Part shown: positions 43,218-49,881 of the stretch, piece after piece
How positions within the stretch are numbered: position 1 is the first letter of the stretch
Layout: each line of letters starts with the position of its first letter
Source: Maribellus luteus
Lineage (GTDB): Bacteria > Bacteroidota > Bacteroidia > Bacteroidales > Prolixibacteraceae
Assembly (NCBI RefSeq): GCF_003576475.1
Contig: NZ_QWGR01000009.1
Coordinates: forward strand, 1-64,000
Direction: 5' to 3'
Length of the DNA: 64,000 bases
Program-made: the position numbers and the translations under genes
Notes under the pieces: generated by a model
Told to the model about the DNA's origin: nothing
The model's input: only the letters and a program-made list of their open reading frames with translations
The model's database searches: none

Positions 43218-43484
43218 ATGACAACAATTGTAGCACGACATAAGGTAGGAGACTTTGATACATGGCTTAAAGGGCATGAGGACCGGAAAAGGGTTTTTGC
43301 CCCCGCGATTAGCAGTTTCAAAACATATCGAGATGCTAATGATCCCAATTCGATTGCATTGGTAATTGAAGTTACGGACATGGAAAAATTACAGTCAATC
43401 ATTGACGATCCGGCAAATGCTGAACTGCAAAAAAAACATACTGTGTTAAGGCCAATTACCATTTCACTGCCGGTAGATATTTAA
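43218..43484 (+). CDS. small dimeric alpha/beta-barrel-like (ABM-type) protein
   Basis: An 88-residue soluble protein, MTTIVARHKVGDFDTWLKGHE with later SFKTYRDANDPNSIALVIEV and MEKLQSIIDDPANAELQKKH. The strand-helix order and the spacing match the ferredoxin-like antibiotic-biosynthesis-monooxygenase type of dimeric barrel. Members include heme- and quinone-modifying enzymes and proteins with no activity; no catalytic residue can be named. It lies in the stress-type island, 33 bp before a 71-aa ORF. Confidence 0.65.
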   Translation: MTTIVARHKVGDFDTWLKGHEDRKRVFAPAISSFKTYRDANDPNSIALVIEVTDMEKLQSIIDDPANAELQKKHTVLRPITISLPVDI

Positions 43485-43517
43485 GTAGAACAAAACAGAA
43501 AGCGGAAGAGATTAATC

Positions 43518-43733
43518 ATGGAAAACAAGTTTAAAGAAGGCGAAGTGGTGCGGGCGAAGGTTAATCCGAACCAAAATCTGGTTGTCAGACGATATGTTGA
43601 CCGGATTTATTATTGCAAAATACAGGAAAACCCCAGTCATAAAGATTTGGTTTATTTTGAACGGGAACTCCTTCCTCCCGAAATAAAGGATATTGGCTTA
43701 TTAACTTCCTTAAACATAATCATCAATAAATGA
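43518..43733 (+). CDS. small protein, DUF2158-like
   Basis: A 71-residue protein with FKEGEVVRAKVNPNQNLVVRRYVDR, YYCKIQ and YFERELLPPE: a small beta-barrel (KOW/SH3-like) pattern similar to the DUF2158 group. Its stop overlaps the ATG of the glycosyltransferase gene by 4 bp (ATGA), so they are translationally coupled. Function unknown. Confidence 0.6.
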   Translation: MENKFKEGEVVRAKVNPNQNLVVRRYVDRIYYCKIQENPSHKDLVYFERELLPPEIKDIGLLTSLNIIINK

Positions 43734-45976
43734 AGATCACTTATATTGCAACTTACCCGCCCCGCGAATGTGGTATCGGAACCTTTACGAACAACCTGTT
43801 CAAATCGATGTTACGGCAAAACGAGCAACATGAACAAACAAATGAAGGTTTTGTGGTTGCATTAAACGACAACGAGCTCACATACAAATATCCCGAAGAA
43901 GTAAAAGTTACCATCCGGCAAGATCATCAGGAAGATTATTTGAAAGCCGTAAAGTACATAAATCTTAGTGGTGCCGATGTTTGTATCCTCCAGCACGAAT
44001 TTGGAATATTTGGTGGCCAAAGCGGCGTATATATCCTTCCGTTACTTCACCGGCTTGAAATTCCGCTCATTGTTACGCTCCATACCATTCTTAAAACGCC
44101 TTCGTACAACGAGAAAGCAGTATTGAAGGAAATCTGCAAAATGGCATGCAAAATAGTCGTGATGAGTCATAAGGCAATTGAGTTTCTCACAACAATTTAC
44201 GATGTACCCAAAGAAAAAATCGCATTGATTGAACATGGTGTACCGGACATTCATTTTAGCCCCGAAAAATCGAAAAAGGAGTTTAAACTTGAGAAAAAGA
44301 AAGTGCTGCTTACTTTTGGCTTTATTGGCCGAAGCAAGGGTATTGAAACCGTAATTAAAGCCTTGCCTGAAGTGGTAAAGAAATACCCTGAAGTTATTTA
44401 CATTGTTTTGGGGAAAACCCATCCGAATGTACTCCGGCATTCAGGAGAAGAATACCGGATTTTTCTTCTTCGTTTGGTGAAAAACCTGCACCTTGAAAAT
44501 CACGTTGTTTTTTTAAATGAATTTATTGACGAACAGGATTTGTTCAAGTATTTATATGCCTGCGATATATACATAACACCTTATTTGAACGAAGCCCAGA
44601 TTACCAGCGGAACCCTTTCGTATGCCGTTGGCGTTGGCGCCGCTGTGCTTTCAACCCCCTATTGGCATGCGGCGGAATTGTTGGCTCACGGGAGAGGAAA
44701 GTTATTTCAGTTTAATGATTCGGACGACCTTGCAAACACATTAACTGAACTCCTTGATAAACCCGAAGAACAAGTGAAGTTAAAAAACAAAGCGGCGGAA
44801 TATGGCAGAAATATTACCTGGCCAAAAACCGGCGAAAAATATGTTGCGCTTGCCGAAAAAATTGTGAAGGATGAGCGTCCCGTTCCTGCAAAGAAGGAAA
44901 CCGAACCAGATTTACTCATCCTTCCCCCCTTTTCCCTTGCGCATATTAACCGGCTCACCGATGACACCGGCATCATTCAGCATGCCAAATTTGGCATTCC
45001 CAATTTAAAAGAAGGCTATTGTCTGGATGATAACTCGCGCGCCTTACTGATGGTTTTGATGGCGTACAAGCAAATGAAAGATATGCGGGCACTCGAGTTA
45101 TCGCCGATTTACCTAAGCTACATTCATTACATGCAAAACGCTGACGGCACATTCCGTAATTTCCTGAGTTTTAACCGTAATTTTTTGGATGAAATTGGTT
45201 CCGAAGATTCATTTGGCAGGACAATCTGGGCCCTGGGTTATTTGCTCGCGAATGCACCAAACGATGCTTATTATCAAACAGGAAAGCTTATATTTTTCAA
45301 TGCAGCTCCCAATTTTGAAAGTTTAAAATCCATCCGGGGAATTGCCAATACTATGATCGGAATTTGTTATTACCTGAGAAGCAATCCATCCGACGATTCG
45401 ATGACCGAAAGATTGAGAAACCTGGCGAATGTATTAATCAAACATTACACCGAAAATCAGAGTCCCGGGTGGAATTGGTTTGAATCGTTACTCGCTTACG
45501 ACAACGGAATTCTTCCTTTGGCATTGTTGCATTCAGCCAAAATACTGAATGATGATAAAGTTACGCAAACGGCTATCGACTCAATGAACTTTCTGACACA
45601 ACATACATTAAAAGACAATTATCTATCGGTAATTGGCAATGAAAAATGGTACAAGAAAGAAGGCGAACGCTCGCTCTTTGCTCAACAACCTATAGATGCA
45701 ATGGCGATGGTTTTAATGTACCACGAAGCCTATTTTGTGACAAAAGACAAAGATTTCCTGAATAAACTGTACACCTCCTTTTTGTGGTTTCTGGGTGAAA
45801 ATGATTTGCGGATGAGTTTGTATGATTTCGAAACCAAAGGTTGTTGCGATGGTTTCGAAAGGTATGGCGTTAACCGGAACCAGGGTGCAGAAAGTTCGCT
45901 TGCCTATTTAATTTCGCATTTGACAGTTTTACAGGCTTACGAAGAATTTCATAAATCAGATTTAAGATTAGTATAA
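43730..45976 (+). CDS. GT4 glycosyltransferase fused to a helical toroid-like domain
   Basis: A 748-residue cytoplasmic protein with two parts. Residues 1-380 are a GT-B family 4 glycosyltransferase: YPPRECGIGTFTNNL at 8-22, VCILQHEFGIFGG near 85, GFIGRSKGIETVIKALPEV near 198 and the donor-site region YLNEAQITSGTLSYAVGVGAA near 284. Residues ~400-740 are an all-helical alpha/alpha-toroid-like domain (LDDNSRALLMVLMAY, GRTIWALGYLL, NRNQGAESSLAYLISHL) like those of glycosidases or epimerases. Similar two-part proteins often sit with a GH130 mannoside phosphorylase; none is here. Mannan-type glycan synthesis or remodelling is a guess. Confidence 0.82.
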   Translation: MKITYIATYPPRECGIGTFTNNLFKSMLRQNEQHEQTNEGFVVALNDNELTYKYPEEVKVTIRQDHQEDYLKAVKYINLSGADVCILQHEFGIFGGQSGVYILPLLHRLEIPLIVTLHTILKTPSYNEKAVLKEICKMACKIVVMSHKAIEFLTTIYDVPKEKIALIEHGVPDIHFSPEKSKKEFKLEKKKVLLTFGFIGRSKGIETVIKALPEVVKKYPEVIYIVLGKTHPNVLRHSGEEYRIFLLRLVKNLHLENHVVFLNEFIDEQDLFKYLYACDIYITPYLNEAQITSGTLSYAVGVGAAVLSTPYWHAAELLAHGRGKLFQFNDSDDLANTLTELLDKPEEQVKLKNKAAEYGRNITWPKTGEKYVALAEKIVKDERPVPAKKETEPDLLILPPFSLAHINRLTDDTGIIQHAKFGIPNLKEGYCLDDNSRALLMVLMAYKQMKDMRALELSPIYLSYIHYMQNADGTFRNFLSFNRNFLDEIGSEDSFGRTIWALGYLLANAPNDAYYQTGKLIFFNAAPNFESLKSIRGIANTMIGICYYLRSNPSDDSMTERLRNLANVLIKHYTENQSPGWNWFESLLAYDNGILPLALLHSAKILNDDKVTQTAIDSMNFLTQHTLKDNYLSVIGNEKWYKKEGERSLFAQQPIDAMAMVLMYHEAYFVTKDKDFLNKLYTSFLWFLGENDLRMSLYDFETKGCCDGFERYGVNRNQGAESSLAYLISHLTVLQAYEEFHKSDLRLV

Positions 45977-45979
45977 AAA

Positions 45980-46003
45980 AAATCCCGCGATTAGCGGGAT
46001 AAA
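45980..46003. terminator. bidirectional terminator between the GT gene and the cold-shock gene
   Basis: ATCCCGC-GATTA-GCGGGAT (45982-46000) with an A-run before and an A-rich stretch after. Confidence 0.7.
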
Positions 46004-46030
46004 AATATAAATGATTGTAATCGTTGTAAA

Positions 46031-46222
46031 CTAAGCAAGTTTAACATTCACTGCATTTAATCCTTTTTTTCCTTCTTCCAAATCAAAAGTTACTTCATCA
46101 TTTTCCCCGATATTATCTTTTAATCCGGTAGAATGAACGAAATATTCTTTCGAAGATTCGGAGTCTTTAATAAACCCAAAACCTTTGGATTCATTATAGA
46201 ATTTTACTGTTCCTTTTTTCAT
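46031..46222 (-). CDS. cold-shock protein
   Basis: A 63-residue CspA-type OB-fold RNA chaperone. RNP1-like KGFGFI (13-18) and RNP2-like YFVHSTG (27-33) are intact, with ending KGLNAVNVKL. It is the shortest usual size. About 430 bp without another gene lie upstream; long leaders are common for csp genes. A weak copy of the island's operator box 1 (14 of 18 matches) lies at 46323-46340. Confidence 0.93.
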   Translation of the reverse strand: MKKGTVKFYNESKGFGFIKDSESSKEYFVHSTGLKDNIGENDEVTFDLEEGKKGLNAVNVKLA

Positions 46223-46322
46223 TGTATTAAATTATTAATTGTAAGCAAGTTAAAATTTATTGATGAATTTATACTCAATCGGTAAATAAAGATTGTTTTT
46301 TAATACAAAATCTGGTCCGTAA

Positions 46323-46340
46323 TTTCATAATTCACCCATG
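46323..46340 (-). promoter_or_regulatory. possible degenerate copy of island operator box 1
   Basis: On the minus strand this matches AATGTGTGAATSATGTAA at 14 of 18 positions, about 100 bp before the cold-shock gene. A partner box 2 is weak (46301-46312), and no -7 element stands at the expected distance. Confidence 0.3.
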
Positions 46341-46653
46341 TACTCCCCATTATTCAAAAAATTAATGTTGCTAACAAATTAAAGCTGTTTCCTGCGGAAC
46401 AGAATAACCAGGGAAATGTGGTCTTATGATTTTGTAACTTATTGTACATCAGTCTTTCGTTCATTCTCAGTTTTTGTAACTGCTCGGGGAAGGCCGGGAT
46501 TGATTCTTATCTGACCGTTGTTATATTATCATTCGATAGTTCCATTATGTTGGCTGTGAATGGTCCATCCTGATTCCTAAGCGCTTAACTAGTTCCATTT
46601 CGTTTTGATTTATGATTTTACCCGCTAAAGGCAGACTATTAATACTGTTGGAA

Positions 46654-47130
46654 TCAAGACTTACTTTGCTTCTTTGTTGGGACAATCAATACCGGAATGG
46701 TCGTATTTTGTAAAACTTTTTCTGTAACGCTCCCCATGGTTGTATTTTCAAACCACTTCCGGCTATGTGACCCCATTACTATGACTTCGGCTCCAATTTT
46801 ATTGGCCGCTTTTAAAATAGCTTCAGAGCAGTCACCGTCACCTATTAGCGTTTGAATGTGATTATCTCCTAAATAATGTTTCGATTTATCGAGAAATAGC
46901 TGTGATATTTTTTGGGGCTCCAGCGCTTTCTCCGATAATTCTTCATTGGTATTCAAACGCCCGGCAAACCCCATAATAGTAACGTGCTCAGTTAACTTGT
47001 AATGCTGCGGATTTGCCAACACATGAAACAAGGTAACTTCAGCCTTCATTCTTTGGGCAAATGAAAAACCTGTTTCTGCTATCTTCTGAGCACTTGGATC
47101 AAAGTCCAGTGCAATCAATACTTTTTTCAT
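46654..47130 (-). CDS. universal stress protein, UspA family
   Basis: A 158-residue cytoplasmic UspA-fold protein: KVLIALDFDPSAQKIAETGFSFA at the start and the nucleotide-loop region VIVMGSHSRKWFENTTMGSVTEKVL (GxHxR...GS-x-E) near 117-141, which indicates an ATP-binding type. Its ATG overlaps the SPFH gene stop by 4 bp, so it is the last gene of the four-gene stress operon starting at 48394. Role: general stress survival, mechanism unknown. Confidence 0.9.
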   Translation of the reverse strand: MKKVLIALDFDPSAQKIAETGFSFAQRMKAEVTLFHVLANPQHYKLTEHVTIMGFAGRLNTNEELSEKALEPQKISQLFLDKSKHYLGDNHIQTLIGDGDCSEAILKAANKIGAEVIVMGSHSRKWFENTTMGSVTEKVLQNTTIPVLIVPTKKQSKS

Positions 47131-47993
47131 TTCTCCTTTTGTTTCCTTTCCAAAGGCACAATCCCGGCCATCTCCCCAATAATATTTACCAAATCAGAAC
47201 CTGTAGGGATAACTATTTTGGCATTATTTCCGAGCGATGCTTCCAGCGCTTCCAGTTTTCGCAGTAACTGAGCATTTCCAATAAAATATTTATCGGCAGC
47301 TTCATTTACCAGTTTTATGGCCTCTGCTTCTCCTTCGGCATGTAAAATTTTCGATTGCTTGTAACCTTCAGCTTCTTTAATTTTGGCTCGTTTTACTCCA
47401 TCGGCAACCGTTTCGGCAGCGGTGGCAGAATCGATGGCTGCAATTTTTTCATTTTCGGCTTTTACCACTTTGTTCATGGTGTCCTGCACATCACGCGGCG
47501 GGTCGATTTCTTTCAGCTCGGTCCGTACGATTTCAATTCCCCAGTTTTTGGTTTCTTCGTGCAGGGTTTTGTATAGTCCGGAATTAATTTTCCCCCGTTC
47601 GCTGTTGGCCGATTTTAGTGTGAGGGTACCAATAATATTACGCAAGGTGGTGCGGGCCAGGTTTACAATCTGCCAATTGTAATTGTTTACATTGTAGATG
47701 GAGCCTTTTACGCTCTCTTCGTCAGATTTTACCCTGAAATAAACCTGTGCGTCCACACTGGCATTCAGGTTGTCGTTAGTGATGATTTCCTGCGGTTCGG
47801 CATCTACCATTTGCTCGGTTACATTCACCAGGAACAGCCGGTCGATAACCGGGATAATCCAGTGAAATCCGGGATTAGCAAGTTTTTTATACTTTCCAAG
47901 CCGCTCGATTAAACCGCGGTGTGTCGGCCTAACAATTCGAATGCCTAACAGCAAAAAAATTACGACAGGAAGAATCAAATACAAATAATTCAT
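47127..47993 (-). CDS. SPFH/band 7 (stomatin-like) membrane protein
   Basis: A 288-residue protein with one N-terminal membrane helix (1-18) and an SPFH/PHB domain (about 25-200), with GLIERLGKYKKLANPGFHWIIPVIDRL, VDAQVYFRV and the conserved ARTTLRNIIGTLTL. A helical C-terminal part (AAETVADGVKRAKIKEAEGYKQSKILHAEGEAEAI) would form oligomers. Related proteins form membrane scaffolds and often work with a NfeD partner, which is absent here. It is in the stress operon, coupled to usp. Confidence 0.9.
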   Translation of the reverse strand: MNYLYLILPVVIFLLLGIRIVRPTHRGLIERLGKYKKLANPGFHWIIPVIDRLFLVNVTEQMVDAEPQEIITNDNLNASVDAQVYFRVKSDEESVKGSIYNVNNYNWQIVNLARTTLRNIIGTLTLKSANSERGKINSGLYKTLHEETKNWGIEIVRTELKEIDPPRDVQDTMNKVVKAENEKIAAIDSATAAETVADGVKRAKIKEAEGYKQSKILHAEGEAEAIKLVNEAADKYFIGNAQLLRKLEALEASLGNNAKIVIPTGSDLVNIIGEMAGIVPLERKQKEK

Positions 47994-48029
47994 TTTAATG
48001 GTTTTATTTTATTATTTAACTAGCTCCAA

Positions 48030-48227
48030 TTAGGAAGAATACTCCAATGAGTCAATTTCATCTATTAGTTCTTTCTTCGTTTTACCCAATTTGGCTGAAA
48101 TCATTTCTAACAAACCATCTCTTGAAGTGAGCCCCCAGGACAAATCAACATCAGTAAGTACAGGATACTTCTTTTTAAGTCGCTCCTTTATTCTTCTCCA
48201 TTCATTCATATCAAATTTTGTTTCCAT
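48030..48227 (-). CDS. CsbD-like general stress protein
   Basis: A 65-residue small acidic/basic protein with the CsbD pattern: MNEWRRIKERLKKKYPVLTDVDLSW and then KLGKTKKELIDEI. CsbD-like proteins are induced by general stress in several bacteria; their function is unknown. It starts 2 bp after the stop of the lmo0937-like gene and is followed by the SPFH gene after a 36-bp gap. Confidence 0.78.
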   Translation of the reverse strand: METKFDMNEWRRIKERLKKKYPVLTDVDLSWGLTSRDGLLEMISAKLGKTKKELIDEIDSLEYSS

Positions 48228-48229
48228 TG

Positions 48230-48394
48230 TTATTTCTTTTGTGATTTTTTGTTAAAAAGAATTCTCGACAGCAATACAATAAAAGCTGCTATTGGCAGCA
48301 GAATGTCGAGTGTTCTGAATGAATAAAACCCAAAAGTTACTATTGTCCAAAGAAGTACCAGTAGCCCGGCAATAATGTAAAGTGAATTTTTCAT
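48230..48394 (-). CDS. small two-helix membrane protein, lmo0937/DUF5670-like
   Basis: A 54-residue ORF not long enough for usual gene-length cut-offs: MKNSLYIIAGLLVLLWTIVT, then FGFYSFRTLDILLPIAAFIV and a tail LLSRILFNKKSQKK. It has two membrane helices and resembles the lmo0937 family of stress-associated small proteins. It is the first gene of the operon with csbD-like, SPFH and usp genes and is preceded by the island operator and a -7-like TAACTTTA. Confidence 0.75.
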   Translation of the reverse strand: MKNSLYIIAGLLVLLWTIVTFGFYSFRTLDILLPIAAFIVLLSRILFNKKSQKK

Positions 48395-48438
48395 GACTTT
48401 CTATAACGATATCTCATTGTTGAGATTATTTGTCGGAA

Positions 48439-48507
48439 TAAAGTTACTTCAGAGTGATTATGTTAATGTTACACAATTCTAAATAAGAGTTACATGATTC
48501 ACACATT
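48439..48507 (-). promoter_or_regulatory. bipartite operator and promoter of the stress operon
   Basis: On the minus strand: box 1 AATGTGTGAATCATGTAA (48507-48490), 11-bp spacer, box 2 AATTGTGTAACA (48478-48467), 20-bp spacer, -7-like TAACTTTA (48446-48439), then 44 bp to the first ATG. Both boxes and both spacer lengths equal those before the cupin gene. Confidence 0.75.
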
Positions 48508-49088
48508 ATTTAGAAGATATTCAGGGATGTAACCGTAATTCTGTTTAGTATTGAGGCAAAAGTAACAAGAAACATTTCGGGTTTCTATTCGTGGTGATTG
48601 GAGTATTGCATCAAACGTGGGCCAATTTGTTATGAGTATAACAGGAGATGTTCCGTTCGATAATTGAAAGGCCTGTATTGACAGTGTTTATCCATACAGG
48701 CACGCTAACGGTTTATCAATATTTCGTTTATTATAAAATCACTTTTTTTTGATTTATCCACTGTATATTTCTTAAAATACAATTCAAATTTCGGGCTAGC
48801 CTCTTTTAACGAATCATGGATATTCTCATATTATTATCCGCGATGAAATTCATCAGGGCAAGCTTTTGTTTTTCAAACTTAACTTTTCAACAATAACGAG
48901 CCGGTGACAGTCATCATTACTTTCTCTAATCATTCAGTCGCAGAACAACCAGTCCAAAACTATTTTGTCAATTGTATCCGATAAATAAATGACCTTTCCA
49001 GTATCCATATATTCTTCATCATATTATATCACGAAACTAACATATCTTCGCTTGTATCAATATTTCTCCACTCTGGAAGCACCGCTTT
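48508..49088. other. ~580-bp stretch without a recognised gene
   Basis: Contains one hairpin, GCCTGTAT...ATACAGGC (48671-48701, 15-nt loop, no T-run), and AT-rich sequence with many stops in all frames. On the minus strand some stretches near 48800-49000 read like a badly decayed coding sequence, but no family could be named. Confidence 0.35.
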
Positions 49089-49625
49089 TTAATTGCCTGA
49101 AGTCGAAGAAAGATCTAAATCCAAACCCGTACACAAGTCTATCCATCCGCTTCCATTGTAAAAACAAAGACAATCAATATCGGTACTAAAAACAACCATC
49201 CCCGCTGCCGGAGTGTCAATTGCTGTGGTTGACAAGCGGGGGACAAGAAAACCTTTGCTTGTACTGTTAATCTCTAATATAGCTGAAGTATTGGGGCTGA
49301 CTGTTCCAACACCAACATCGCCCTCGGCATCAATATAAAGGGCATCAGTCACCGAGCCGTTGTCGGCATCGAGCGAATGCCCGTCACCAAAAACAGCAAG
49401 CTTTCCCCCCGCAAGTGCGGTGGCAATACTATATGTACCGGTAATTTCACTGGTGGCCTGGTACAGCATGTGGTTACCCACATTATAAATTAGCGTTCCT
49501 ACGCTAAGGTTGGTTATAAATGAAGAGGAAGCATCGGCGATACGCACTGCCCGAATGGGCGTTACCTGAGCAAAAGCCTGCTGCAAACCCAGCAATAGTA
49601 TTAAAATGAATAGTAACTTTTTCAT
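49089..49625 (-). CDS. head-only surface protein paralog
   Basis: A 178-residue exported protein (signal peptide 1-19, ending AFAQV) equal in design to the N-terminal ~175 residues of the two giant proteins upstream: TPIRAVRIADASS, DGHSLDADNGSVTDALYIDA, GDVGVGTVSPNTSAIL, STSKGFLVPRLSTTAI and DCLCFYNGSGWIDLC. It ends right after this head domain, without Ig-like repeats or a FISUMP domain. Either it is a deliberate short form or the remnant of a larger gene. About 255 bp separate it from the gene upstream, so it may have its own promoter. Confidence 0.75.
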   Translation of the reverse strand: MKKLLFILILLLGLQQAFAQVTPIRAVRIADASSSFITNLSVGTLIYNVGNHMLYQATSEITGTYSIATALAGGKLAVFGDGHSLDADNGSVTDALYIDAEGDVGVGTVSPNTSAILEINSTSKGFLVPRLSTTAIDTPAAGMVVFSTDIDCLCFYNGSGWIDLCTGLDLDLSSTSGN

Positions 49626-49881
49626 TCGTATATAATTTATTTTTATTTATTGAATGGAATTCGCATGATTGGAAAATATTCATTCCGATTGGCGTTTTCC
49701 GGAATCATGCTCATTTCATGGATTTATTATTCGTTATTAGTAGTGAGATAAAAAGAAAAATCACATTGATTCTTTGCTCTCTATTTTATAAAAAATGTTC
49801 TATCAAACTTATCAGTTAATATACTCCAATGGTTTAGCGTTACAAACGTTACCACAAAAAGGTATTTAGTATAGGTCCTGG

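Noticed and set aside
48720-49000. Decayed gene on the minus strand upstream of the head-only protein
   Set aside because: Some coding-like stretches, but stops in all frames and no family could be named; listed only as an unassigned region.
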